Positions 12,008 through 22,198 of a stretch of DNA of 64,000 nt are shown piece by piece. The number at the start of each line of letters is the position of its first letter. Positions within the stretch are counted from its first letter, which is position 1. A model generated the notes under the pieces. It did no database searches, was not told the origin of the DNA, and saw only the letters and a list, made by a program, of their open reading frames with translations. Source of the stretch: Aspidiotus rigidus (lineage: Eukaryota > Arthropoda > Insecta > Hemiptera > Diaspididae); NCBI GenBank assembly GCA_035079385.1, contig JAVHKY010000018.1, positions 2,914,001-2,978,000 of the forward strand, in the 5' to 3' direction. A program made the translations under genes and the position numbers.

Positions 12008-12427
12008 ATGAAGTTAGCTTTTGTATTATATGTAACAATTGCTTTCTTGTATGTATCTTCGCGGTATGTAATACCGGTATCGGGAAATTCGCAGATCGAA
12101 GTTAATAATCGGGGTAACGCGCTTTTTTCCATTTCCTATGCCATTGATGATGTTCGTCGATCTAGATCACCAATCTTTATAGGACCTACAGAGAGAATTA
12201 TTTATTCGTATTCAGGGCCTACACATATCAGTGGTATGAACATCACGATCTTCAAGCACCTCAATGCAGAGGATGAAGGAATAGTTATTGCTACGAAAAC
12301 ACTTGGAGATGATGAAAATCAATGTTTCTGGGTAAGCGGTAAATATGAATCACCGCAATTATTAAATTGTACCAACACAATAGTTGTAACGATGATCAGG
12401 ATTGTGAAGAGCAGAGTGAGTTTATAG
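12008..12427 (+). CDS. Predicted small secreted protein, 139 aa
   Basis: Product not recognised. I chose the ATG at 12008, not the in-frame one at 11978, because a good acceptor (pyrimidine-rich, ending TTTAG at about 11990) lies between them, so 11978 would be intronic. From 12008 the protein begins with a classic signal peptide (lysine at residue 2, hydrophobic core to about residue 17, likely cleavage near residues 24-27, after VIPVSG). The mature part of about 113 residues is rich in beta-branched residues, has two cysteines 17 residues apart (NQCFW and LLNCTN) that could form one disulfide, and several possible N-glycosylation sites (for example NITI). The stop at 12427 is followed 50 bases later by AATAAA. 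A single-domain secreted beta-rich protein is the most that can be said. It could be lineage-restricted; an effector or haemolymph role would be a guess. Confidence 0.6.
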   Translation: MKLAFVLYVTIAFLYVSSRYVIPVSGNSQIEVNNRGNALFSISYAIDDVRRSRSPIFIGPTERIIYSYSGPTHISGMNITIFKHLNAEDEGIVIATKTLGDDENQCFWVSGKYESPQLLNCTNTIVVTMIRIVKSRVSL

Positions 12428-12476
12428 GCTAACTGAAAGTATATTTGACCTAAATTTGTAACGAATACATTTTTAA

Positions 12477-12482
12477 AATAAA
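12477..12482 (+). terminator. Polyadenylation signal AATAAA
   Basis: Canonical hexamer 50 bases after the stop codon of the secreted-protein gene, supporting a real 3' end there. Confidence 0.55.
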
Positions 12483-13115
12483 ATGGTACATTGTATCTCA
12501 GAACATCGACTTATTATTATGAATGTTTCATGGATTGGTACTCATATTTCGAGACTCGTTCCTACACAAGTAAATATATATATATATATATATTTTTTTA
12601 AAGGTAAACGAGCACGCCCATTAGGAGCTGCGCGTCACTGCAGTGCTAGGTCAAACTACGTAGCGTTGATGGAATAGACAATACCAGAATAATTATGAAC
12701 TCTGTTCGATACATCCTGTATGATATTATGAAAAGTTGGGGTGACGTACTCTTTTTCCCAGACATGAGCTCTACCCAGTCTGGCCATAAATACTGTCCGT
12801 TGCATGTAGGGTCTCAAAGTTTGAATTTGAAATTGAAAAGCAGTCACTTTTAATAATTGTAATTTTGTCATTTTTATTGATTTTTCACAATTTTTCATTT
12901 CAACTCTTGACTTCAGATTCCGTAACGTCATAGGGTGAAAGAAATACGGTTACTTTATGTGGAGTAGAAAGTACTATTTTTCATACACATACAAGTTTCG
13001 TGGAAACAGAGCGACGAACGTGCGGGAGTACAAACGAGAAAATGAAACAAGCTACGTAGCGAGCTACGTAGTACTAGGGTCGGCGTGAATTTGATCATTA
13101 TTACAAAAATGTATT
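12483..13115. other. No gene recognised
   Basis: Contains a (TA)n microsatellite at about 12572-12592 and no ORF with a recognisable domain. Confidence 0.5.
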
Positions 13116-13244
13116 ATACTCTATTCACACTAAGAAAGGATAGAAGTATGTACCTCGAGAACGGAACGGTTGATTAAAATTACACCTGGAGCGTTCCGTT
13201 CTCAAGGTACGTATTCCTATCCTTTCTTAACGTGAACGGAGTAT
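13116..13244. mobile_element. Foldback MITE with 53-bp arms
   Basis: Arms 13116-13168 and 13192-13244 are reverse complements with a few mismatches (ATACTC..., AGAAAGGATAG, ...GAGAACGGAACG) around a 23-nt loop. It is a 129-bp element without coding capacity. Confidence 0.85.
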
Positions 13245-13377
13245 ATGGTATGTATCAAAAAGAAACTTGTAGAACAAGCTGGAAGAGGTTTGTGCACAGA
13301 TCTCAGATGTCTTTGGCTATTACCTATTTTAAGCAATCATTCAGTCTTTAGTGTTAATTTGATTCTCTCTCTGCGCT

Positions 13378-14460
13378 AAAACCCAACTAGAAAGTAGGAC
13401 CAAGTACAAATTAAAATTGAATTGAGGATTACAAAGCTAGGATATCGCATTCACAATCAATTTTTGATCATCCTATTTCCTACTTTTTTATTTGTAATTA
13501 TGTATTCATTTCATATTCCTATCGCGTTGTAAGACATTCCCTTTCATTTGTATTCAATTTCATCCATTGTGAGAACCACCTTTTCAAGAATTCACATCAC
13601 ATCTTTTCGATTCTATTTGTAAAAGCTAACACTCAACAATTAATAAGCAATAACCTGAAGGAACCACTGTTGAGTACAAATAACTCTGATATTACACCCT
13701 TCCAACAACTGTCATTTTCGTCATGAGATAAGAATAATAAGCAATACAAATCATAACATTACATAGAATTGAAATCCTTGATTAATTAATACTACCACAA
13801 ACTTCATTTGTCTGCTCAAAACCCAACGATGTAATTATTATACTACCTTTGTAGTCAAATGCAAAGTACTTAGAATTAAAAGTAAGTTATAGGTAAATTA
13901 AAATACAAAATTGAATTGCGGACTACAAAGCCGGGATACCGGATTCGTGATCTATGATCGACTTTTAAATCGTTCTGTTCCCTATGTTTAGGCTATATTC
14001 GCGATTATTCATTTTGGTTTCCCATCGCATTACCTATAAAAAATCTCGTTTCATTGGTATTTAGGTATTCAATAACCTGAAGGAACCACTGTTGAGTACA
14101 AATAACGCTGATATTTTCGTCATGAGATAAGAATAATAAGTAACACAAACCGTAGCATTACCTAGAATTGAAATCCTTGATTAATTAATACCACCACCAA
14201 CTTCATTTGTCTGCTCAAAACCCAACGATGTAATTATTATACTACCTTTGTAGTCAACTTCAAAGAAATACTTAGAATCTAAAAGTATAGGTAAATTAAA
14301 ATTCAAAATTGAATTGCGGACTACCAAGCCGGGATACCGCATTCGCGATCTATGATCGACTTTTAAATCATTCTGTTCCCTAGGTTTTTATTTGCAATTA
14401 TTCATTTCGGTTTCCCATCGCATTGTAAAGAGTCTCGTTTCATTTGTATTTATTAAAAGA
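13378..14460. repeat. Tandem array, ~420-bp unit, about 2.5 copies
   Basis: Two clear unit starts (ATAACCTGAAGGAACCACTG near 13650 and 14073) are about 423 bp apart. Within each unit the order is conserved: CTTGATTAATTAATAC, CTGCTCAAAACCCAACGATG, AATTGAATTGCGGACTAC, GATCTATGATCGAC, TTCCCATCGCATT. A partial older unit precedes them (13378-13646), and a still weaker trace may exist near 14800-14960. No ORF is preserved among units. Confidence 0.8.
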
Positions 14461-15510
14461 AAATAAATTTATAATTTGAACATTCCGTAAAATCAAATTT
14501 ATTAATACGCTGATCAATGCCAACACGCAAAGACATAAGAAACAGTCAAAACCAAAAAATTCGATTCCAATACATCATTGTAATTTGTAAACATTGCATT
14601 GCGAAATAATATTGTTTCGATGATATTTGGCTTCTAACTCAGGTATAAGATAACCGGTACACTAAATACACGTATCTTACACAGACTGCAAGTTGAAATA
14701 ATAAAATTTCGATAATTATTCATTCAAACTGTTCATACCTCATACTTTCCACTTAGGTAGCTTTTCACGTTCTATCAAATAAAACTACAAACTCAGATTG
14801 GAGACTATAGAATCATTGTAATTAGATACCGACCAACGATCATTCATTTCATATTTTGCTCTACCTACCGCTTCACCATTCACATTATTTAGACCAATTT
14901 CAAGAATTCATATTTCATCACTCTCATTCTTTTCGATCGCAATTAAGACGTTCGGTTCCATTCGTAGTCATCTGAACCTAATCATTAAAATGAAATGAAC
15001 TTGCAATTTGAACATATCAAATTTATTATTGCGAACGTTCGAATGTTCGATAATAAAGAAGAGGCTACTATTTTTATTGTTCCGTTCCTATGTGATTCCT
15101 ACGACCCATTACAACAGTTGAATACAATCAAAACGCAAAATGCAATGATAACACGCCAAGAGCCAAAGACTCGAGACTGTACAGCATACGGCTCACTCGA
15201 CCATGACGTCAGCGTCTTAACTGAGCCGAAGACGAAGAAGAAAAAATTAGTGATTACAATATGGTCGGCTAGCGCCTGCGCCGACCCTAAAAAGAATCAT
15301 GTGCGCCACACAGTCGTGGCTCTGCAAAACTTGATACACCGGTGCATGAATCGTGAAACTCGTGTGTGAAAGGTAAAATATTGTATTCTATGTAGGAATA
15401 ATCGCCGTCGTTCTTTCATATTTTTTTAAAGGAATGACAGTATTATTTATTGCTTGGGTACATATGTGTGGATGATGAAACAATAAGGTGATACATTTGA
15501 AAACAAAGAG
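14461..15510. other. No gene recognised
   Basis: AT-rich sequence. The ORF 14995-15369 plus (124 aa) has a lysine-rich patch but no domain or gene signals, so it is not called as a gene. Confidence 0.45.
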
Positions 15511-15525
15511 CGAGTACCGTAAAAT

Positions 15526-15710
15526 GGGGTAACATTGAATGGGTTTTACTACATTTTTTAAAATGCCGCGCAGTAGGATAGGAATAGAAAAATAGCGATC
15601 CGGATTTGGATAGAACTACTGGAACTACATTAGATGGTATAGAAAAAAAGATTCGAGTGACTCCACCTCTCTGACTGAGGAGGCAATAAGAGGCCATTCA
15701 AATTTACCCC
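15526..15710. mobile_element. Short element with GGGGTAACATTGAATGG termini
   Basis: Starts with GGGGTAACATTGAATGG (15526-15542) and ends with the inverted, slightly diverged form CCATTCAAATTTACCCC (15694-15710). The same terminal word occurs at both ends of the larger transposon beside it (15717 and 22198), so this is most simply a short non-autonomous relative lying against the large copy. Confidence 0.55.
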
Positions 15711-16285
15711 TTAAATGGGGTTACATTGAATGGTCTTTACAGAGTGTAGATAGTGTAATTTTTTGAATGAAAACCGATCATACATCTCTTGAGGAAGCTA
15801 TGTACCAATTTTCATGTCTCTATGTCAAGTACAACTTTGTAATAATGACCAAAATGCAGTAAAAAGAGCTGAAACGGTGAAAAAGTGTTTAGTTATCGCG
15901 ATATTTTCACATGAAGGAGGCAGAAATCACTCATCGACGTGTTTATAGACAGGTAGGTAAGTGTAACCCGAGAATTCAAAACAAGCAATAGCCTCCCTGG
16001 TCGAGTAATGAAGTACTAGAGCTGAAAAAAGAAGTAGGTTTATTCATTCAATAGAACAACTTTGAATTATCAACTTGAAAGTACGGTAATAAAGGTCATA
16101 CAGGTGCTCCAATTTATAAATAACATACGGCGGAATCGAATGATTTCGAACTGGATACTTGGTTCCTGAAAGATGAGAAAAAAATCTGTCACTCTAGCTA
16201 GGCAGGTACCAGTACCAACGTAGGTACCAAGTCGGACTGATAGGACAAACGCGAATATCAACAAAAGCTGTGTGTACCACCCTAC

Positions 16286-16349
16286 CTCGACGAAAAAGCA
16301 TCTTCTTCGAACCCGCGTTATCACTGACGTTCGTTTCGTCGTAATTGAA
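16286..16349 (-). pseudogene. DDE transposase fragment (pogo/Tigger-like)
   Basis: Minus-strand translation from 16349 gives FNYDETNVSDNAGSKK followed by MLFRR. This matches the catalytic-aspartate block (FNYDET.) typical of pogo/Tigger/jerky-type DDE superfamily transposases. It begins two bases after the Helitron 3' end at 16352. A GT donor-like site (CGAG|GTAGGG) follows at 16285, so it may have been one exon end. The reading frame is shifted by one relative to the psq fragment across the Helitron junction. About 70-80 residues that normally separate the two domains are absent, so the transposase is dead. Confidence 0.65.
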
Positions 16350-16351
16350 TA

Positions 16352-16381
16352 CTAGACAGGACGGCGCGCCTTCGGCGCGCC
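16352..16381 (-). other. Helitron A 3' terminus: hairpin plus CTAG
   Basis: Two GGCGCGCC half-stems (16363-16370, 16374-16381) form an 8-bp stem. CTAG occupies 16352-16355. The next minus-strand base is T, as expected for the A|T target. Confidence 0.85.
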
Positions 16382-16529
16382 TCCTATGTATTGAGTGTTT
16401 TTTTATTTCAATTTTTCAATTTGTAGGTTGGCATGATATTATGACATTGTTATCTCATATTTCATATTTCGAATTTACATCTGGTAATTTATGATACTTT
16501 GATGATTAGGTTTGAATAATTAATAATAT

Positions 16530-16870
16530 TAGGGGTTGTGACCGTTTGGATTTATAAAGGTTATAACCGTTTGACCAAATGAAATGAACCAATTTTGATC
16601 GATTGACTGATAACAGTTTGACAAAAATGATGAACATTTTTGACCAATTGACCAGTAACCGTTTCAAATGACATCCTGGACCAACTGACTATTAACAAGT
16701 AGGCCTAGTGATTGACATTGGACCATAACCAATTGACCAATGACAGTTTGGACCTAATCATTTGACCATTTGAAAATTTTCAGATTGTGAGATTGTGACC
16801 GTTTGAAATTTCAGATTTTGACCGTTTAACCAATTACCATTATGACCGTTTGAATTCAGAGTTTGACAAC
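16530..16870. repeat. Short degenerate repeats inside Helitron A
   Basis: Many scattered copies of TGACCGTTTGA, GACCAATTGACC and CAGTTTGAC variants, without strict periodicity. They resemble an eroded minisatellite within the element. Related words also occur at 17340-17400 and 17575-17620. Confidence 0.6.
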
Positions 16871-17435
16871 AACACCCAATTTTTGCAAAACATTGACCTA
16901 ATTCTTTCAGCTTCCAAAATCCTGTTGTTTGAAAGGTTAGGTTAAGTTATTCCTAAAAGTAAGCAACAAATCTGGCACTGTAAGCTTGGGACTCTATGCT
17001 GTTTTTGCACTTTTGTAGCGCAAAAGTAAAACAATACTTATCCCCATTTATTTATCAATAAACCTAGGGCTTAATTTCTTAACTGTTATAACTGTGACAA
17101 AAAAGTTTTTGCACTCATTTGTACGGAATATGATTTTTTCTCAATTTTTTTTTATTTTTTCACTTTGGGAATGGTGATTTTAAAAGTGATTTTTCATGCT
17201 GTAGATTATGGAATCGGCAAAAAAATTTTCAAGCCATATTAAATGACAACTTTTTCCCTTTTTTCATTTTTTTGCTCTACTGTAAAGTTAGGTTTTCCGA
17301 CAGTGGCGAGACATCTCAGATCGCGTATCACTTATATTAATGATCTTGACCAATTGACTATATAACAACCGTTTCAAAAAAAAGTTGATGAACTTCTAAC
17401 TGTTATGACCAATATTATTTGAAATAATCAAAACG

Positions 17436-17612
17436 GACATAAGCATATAGCATGACTATTTGTTTTGAAAAGGCTCAAAATGGTCATCTTCAATTTCAAG
17501 TGCTAATTTTGCTTGTTGGAAGAATTTTATGAAGAACATAAAATTTCCACCCTGACCAACATTTTTTGGTTATAACAGTTATAACATTAATTATTAGCAA
17601 GAAGTTGTGACC
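17436..17612. repeat. Arm of a ~177-bp inverted duplication in Helitron A
   Basis: The block from about 17436 to 17612 recurs as its reverse complement at about 19085-19262, with strong identity by eye (for example AAGGCTCAAAATGGTCATC against GATGACCATTTTGAGCCTT). The forward version is also present in Helitron B at about 20787-20960, so the 19085-19262 copy is the derived, inverted one. Confidence 0.8.
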
Positions 17613-18935
17613 GTATAACCATTTCAGATTGAATTTTCAGAGAGTTAGGTACAAGTATTTGAGATTTAATTTAATCAACAAAAAAAAAAAACAACAACAA
17701 CAACAACAACAAAATGATAATAACTGTTCGGAGCTTTATAAACCAACTACATTTCAAACAATAAAATGTAATGAGGCGTTCCATTTATTTTTGTTGTTGC
17801 TGGCAAAAAGTTGAATGCGGTATGCCTTTTTATGCAGCCTGTCACATTCTTTCTTCACTATCTCAAAAATATGATTCCAAATAAAAAATTGAAAAATTCA
17901 AAATTTGATAAATAAATTTTTGCATCAAAAAAATCTCAAATTGGACTTACTGAATAGAAAATTACAAGAGGAAGAGACAATGTTCTCTTTGCAATTCATA
18001 TTTCTTCAGACTGTAATTAGGGAAAACGCGACAAGAGGTTTCCCTAGCATTATAAATCAATTTCATGGTAAAAGCTGATGAAATATGCTGAGAAACTTTT
18101 AAGCCAAAGCCAAAGTTCAAGCGGATCACCAACCACTTTCCACCCCTGTCTGGACAGTGGACAAACTCGATGCTCTCGTCACCAAGTCTTCAGTCTCTTC
18201 AAAATCCATTAATTCCACATTGCAAATTCACTTCATTTTCAATATTTTTCTCTTTGTCTTCTACTTCTCTTCTTGCTTTGGATCCTTACTTCAAAAATTG
18301 AAAATTCCAACTTTAGAGTTTGAACACTTTGAAGTTTGAACAGTTCCCTTCTAGACCCAGTTTTAGTCAGGCCCTGGTTTCAGTCTTCAAACTCTTTAAA
18401 AATATGATGTATGAATTAATGATGATGATCTATCAGGGAATAGCTGAATAGGTAAGTTGCCATCAAACACACCTGTCTGCAATTAAGTAGAGAAATTTTA
18501 TGATCAAGTTTTCATATCCAATTTTTGGCGCAAAAAATTTACGGCAGCCAGTTCTCGTCTGCAAATTAATTATTATTACAATTATGCCATCTTTTTATAC
18601 AGAGTTTCTAATAATTTACGAATTTCAGTCCATAGACTGAGTACAGTGTCATGATTAATATCCATGCATCCTGTTAAGGTTTGAGGAATTGGCGTTGCCT
18701 TCCAAAATTTCATAACTTCGTTCACCCTCCAAAGTAAACCTCGGCTTTCATTTCTGTCAATTTGAACTCTTTCACTGCATTTGGAAAAATTTTTATGATG
18801 TGTATAACATCTTGTAATACAAAAACGTATTGGAAATATTTTCCGGGACAATAGTGGTATCCCGGATTCCGGAAATTTAGATAGAAAAGCCAAGAAATAC
18901 ATCCCTTCTTCTTTTGTATTTTGGATGGTCAAACG

Positions 18936-19083
18936 GTCGAAACTTAAACAAATCCGTTCCTCTAAGTTATGGCTATCCATAATAAAACGAAAAGACAAAT
19001 ACTCCGAAGGGAGAGTAAACCTTGCAAACTCAGAGTTTGCAAGGTTTACTCTCCCTTCGGAGTATTCGTCTTTTCGTTTTATT
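18936..19083. mobile_element. Near-perfect palindromic MITE nested in Helitron A
   Basis: A 103-bp palindrome (18981-19083) has 51-bp arms and virtually no loop (AATAAAACGAAAAGAC... / ...GTCTTTTCGTTTTATT). Only a few positions mismatch. A flank of about 45 bp on the left (ATCCGTTCCTCTAAGTTATG) also belongs to the element, because both parts recur at 23680-23810. The first 20 or so codons of the open frame at 18582-18998 come from this MITE. Confidence 0.8.
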
Positions 19084-19084
19084 C

Positions 19085-19262
19085 GGTCAAAACTTCTTGC
19101 TAATAATTAGGTAATGTTATAACTGTTATAACCAAAAAATGTTGGTCAGGGTAGAAATTTTTTATTCTTCATAAAATTCTTCCAACAAGCAAAGTTAGCA
19201 CTTGAAATTGAAGATGACCATTTTGAGCCTTTTCAAAACAAATAGTCATGGTATATGCTTAA
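19085..19262. repeat. Inverted copy of the Helitron body segment
   Basis: Reverse complement of 17436-17612, directly after the nested MITE. Together the two arms make Helitron A self-complementary over about 1.8 kb. Confidence 0.8.
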
Positions 19263-19523
19263 TATTATGTACGTTTTACGAAAACGATTCGGAAGTTCAT
19301 AACAGTTGTGGTAACAGTAACACTGCACAGTGATACAGAAACGAAAATCTTTGATCATTCAAAATGTTCCAACGAATACACTAATACGACTACTCGGATT
19401 ATTTGGCCAATCAGGCGCCGTAGGTTTGTACGCTTAGCCTAAACTTTGTAATCCCAAAAGTCAAAAAATATTTCGAGCTGATAAGCGAAGGCTCAAGGTC
19501 GAGGATTCGTTTAATAATATAGA

Positions 19524-19553
19524 CTAGCCATGACGGCGCGCCGTCGGCGCGCC
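19524..19553 (-). other. Helitron B 3' terminus: hairpin plus CTAG
   Basis: 8-bp GGCGCGCC stem with a three-base loop, then CTAG abutting the TC start of Helitron A on the minus strand. Confidence 0.85.
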
Positions 19554-19908
19554 TCTCTCCTTATCCAGTATTTTTATATCTAGATATTTCACCATTTTTG
19601 AAATTAAAAAATATATATTTTTAATTTTTTGATACTTGTGTCATCTAAATTTTCAAATATGTCTTCATATTGCCCATCACTCATAAGAAAAGTAAGAAAT
19701 TGTCAATGAATTTTTGGTGATGCAAATTTCATTATGGAAAACATGTAAATAGGAATAATTTTTAATATTTTAATAACTTCGGTAAACAATGTAGATATTT
19801 ATACTCTGGAAAAGAGAAAAAAAAGTAGAAATTCTGTGGATTACTTTTCTGTGAACTTGTATTCAAAATTTTTATGCAAACTCTCCTTCTTTTCATTCTT
19901 CTATCCTA

Positions 19909-20050
19909 ATATGTGACCCCGTCTACAGAAACCCGGCTTGATCAATATTATCGATCAGCAGAAAGATAGCTAGGTCACCTGAAACATAACTACCTTTCTG
20001 CTGATTGATAATATTGATCAAGCCGGGTTTCTGTAGACGGGGTCACATAT
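19909..20050. mobile_element. TGTGACC-type snap-back MITE nested in Helitron B
   Basis: Arms 19909-19969 and 19990-20050 are complementary with about two mismatches over 61 bp (TATGTGACCCCG... / ...CGGGGTCACATA). The termini look like TA|TGTGACC ... GGTCACA|TA, implying a TA target duplication. The same termini recur at 31841, 59689 and partly at 32485. Confidence 0.85.
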
Positions 20051-21737
20051 AATTGGTTCTAGGTGTCCTCCTCCTGTAATCTACAATGAATAGAAGAAAA
20101 ACGTTTTGATTCTAAGATTAGTTGATTCATTTTCTCTTTTCCCTTTCACTTTTTCTTCTCGAGGTCCTCAATATTATTCTTTGAGTCCACTCGCCTCTAA
20201 CTTTCAGTTATTCTCGTCGTCAGTCCTGATTTTTGTAATTCAATAAGTATCCTTCTGTTAAATCGTTATGACGTCAAGTCCTTATCCAGTTTATAATCTA
20301 GTCAACTACTAATTTAAATTATATATTAAGGTCTAATTGGCAACCCTTTTTTTTTTGTGGGGGGGGGGGGGGAGATTCTTGAAAATTGTGATGTCTTGTC
20401 ATTTGCCAAGAATAATGCTTAAAATTTTTTCAATTCCTCCTTCTGTCATAATGTCAGAAATTAAAATTCCATATTCCTCTCTCATCATATTATATAGCTT
20501 GAAAGTTAAAATTTTCTCAAGATACCCTCTTGTCAGAAATGTATAGCGTGAGCTCAATGTACAAAATTTTATCAATTTCAACTCATCTGGTGTTTCAATG
20601 TTGTCCAAGCTCTCTCCTGTCATACATAAATAGCTTGATTCCCAATATTTGAAATGTTTTCAAATCTGACTCCTTTGCGATAGAAAACATTTCTACCAAC
20701 CACCGTCCATCGTCTATACAGCTCAAAAGTCTTAATTACTTTCAACTGTTATGACCAATATTATTTGAAATAATCAAAACGGACATAAACAGTTATACCA
20801 TGACTATTTGTTTTGAAAAGGCTCAAAATGGTCATCTTCAATTTCAAGTGCTAATTCTGCTTGTTGGAAGAATTTTATGAAGAACAAAAAATTTCCACCC
20901 TGACCAACATTTTTTGGTTAGAACAGTTATAAGATTGATTATTAGCAAGAAGTTTTGACCGTTTGACCATTTCATCCAATAACCATTTCAGATTAAATTT
21001 TCAGAGAGTTACAAGTATTTGAGATTTAATTTGACCAAAAAAAAAAAAAAAATGATGACTGTTCAGAGCCTTATATAAACCAACTACATTTCAAACATTA
21101 AAATGTAATGGGGCGTTCCATTCATTTTTGTCGGTGCTGGCGAAAAGTTGAATGCGGTATGCCTTTTTATGCAGCCTGTCACATTCTTTCTTCATTATCT
21201 CAAAAATATGATTCCAAATGAAAAATTGAAAAATACAAAATTTGATCCATTTATAAATTCCCATCTCTAATTAAGTTGAATTTAAATTTTTGCGTCAAAA
21301 AAATCTCAATTCGGACTTACTGAAAAGAAAATTACAAGAGGAAGAGAAAATGTTCTCTTTGCAATTCATATTTCTTCAGACTGTAATTAGGAAAAACGCA
21401 ACACAAAAAGTTTTCAAAGACACTTGTGTTGACGTCACGCACAAAACGCTCAATATTTCTTTCTTCAAACCGTTCAAATTTTGAACGAATTTTGAACGAA
21501 AACGATTCGATATTTCTTAACACTTGCGGTAAGGTAACACTGCACAGTGATATACAGAAACAAAAATCTTTCGTCATTCAAAATGTTCCAACGAATACGA
21601 CTACTCGGATTATTCGGCCAATCAGGCGTCGTAGGTTTGTACGTTTAGCCTAAACTTCATCATAAACCCAAAAGTCAAAAAATATTTCGAGCTGATAAGC
21701 GGAGGCTCAAGGTCGACTATTCGTTTAATAATATAGA

Positions 21738-22048
21738 TGTTTAACGATAAAACGAATGTCGAGAGTGACGAGACAATCAAGAGGATAATTCCAATCTCCG
21801 CAAGTTTGAATCGCGGTTACGATCTCTTTTTCCTCTGCAGGAGTTAATCGTGTTGGTGCGCCCACATGCGATCCGTGACGTCCTTTATAGCGATTATTGA
21901 TGGTTCCAACGAGTATACCATATTTTCTCGATGCCTCTTGCTGTGTGAGTTTTCCTTCTACAACTTGAACTAAACAATCCTCCAAATTTTCTTTCGTGTA
22001 GTTGCGATACGTTCTCGAACCTGGCCGTCGCTTGTATGTTCGAGGCAT
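21738..22048 (-). pseudogene. HTH_psq N-terminus of pogo-like transposase, truncated
   Basis: The minus-strand ORF from ATG 22048 opens with MPRTYKRRPGSR, then an HTH_psq-like helix-turn-helix (about residues 17-50, ...QQEASRKYGILVGTINNRY). A conserved linker block follows (CGDWNYPLD, then DIRFIVKH). This arrangement is typical of the DNA-binding half of pogo/Tigger-type transposases. The frame is cut after IVKH by the 5' end of Helitron B at 21737; the last residues before the stop (LYY) are Helitron-encoded. The DDE remnant lies beyond both Helitrons. It would bind the transposon termini if intact, but is not functional as a transposase here. Confidence 0.75.
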
Positions 22049-22198
22049 GATAATACGATCATAAAAGGACCTATAAAAATTTCGTACAAACTAAGTACCG
22101 TATCCAGTTTTCGATAGCTGAGAAGTTCATTGAAAACTTCATTTTGCATCATTACAGCAATTTATGATATTGCGTCATGAAGCCTTCAATGTTACCCC

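Larger units (their letters stand above)
16352..19523 (-). mobile_element. Helitron A, non-autonomous, 3.17 kb
   Basis: Read on the minus strand, it starts with TCTATATTATTAAACGA (5' end at 19523). It ends with a GC-rich hairpin (GGCGCGCC, three-base loop, GGCGCGCC) seven bases before CTAG at 16355-16352, followed by T. These are the defining Helitron termini: 5' TC, 3' hairpin plus CTRR, insertion between A and T, no target duplication. No Rep/helicase ORF is present. The 5' 230 bp and a 660-bp body (about 17393-18050) match Helitron B. A has extra material at 18060-19290, including a MITE and an inverted duplication of its own body. Confidence 0.85.
19524..21737 (-). mobile_element. Helitron B, non-autonomous, 2.21 kb
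   Basis: The minus-strand 5' end is TCTATATTATTAAACGA at 21737-21721, preceded by A. The 3' end is a GC-rich hairpin (GGCGCGCC at 19546-19553 and 19535-19542) followed by CTAG at 19527-19524. The base after CTAG is the T that begins Helitron A, so B and A are joined head to tail with no spacer. B shares 20745-21410 and 21497-21737 with A. Its 3' half (19554-20740) is unrelated to A apart from the terminal hairpin. No transposase or Rep/helicase coding sequence is visible. Confidence 0.85.
15717..22198 (-). mobile_element. Pogo/Tigger-like DNA transposon split by two Helitrons
   Basis: Left terminus GGGGTTACATTGAATGG at 15717-15733; right terminus CCTTCAATGTTACCCC at 22183-22198, in inverted orientation. 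Between them, on the minus strand, lie an HTH_psq transposase start (21738-22048) and a DDE-domain fragment (16286-16349). Two Helitrons (16352-21737) sit between the fragments. Without them the element would be roughly 1.1 kb. The termini and protein remnants agree with the pogo branch of Tc1/mariner. The exact ends and the TA duplication were not resolved. Confidence 0.55.

Noticed and set aside
18582..18998. 138-aa ORF inside Helitron A as a captured gene
   Set aside because: Its first ~20 codons come from the nested MITE and the remainder matches no family I recognise; no splice or expression evidence.
20399..20623. 74-aa ORF inside Helitron B as Helitron-encoded protein
   Set aside because: No Rep, helicase or other known motif, and no homologous frame in Helitron A.
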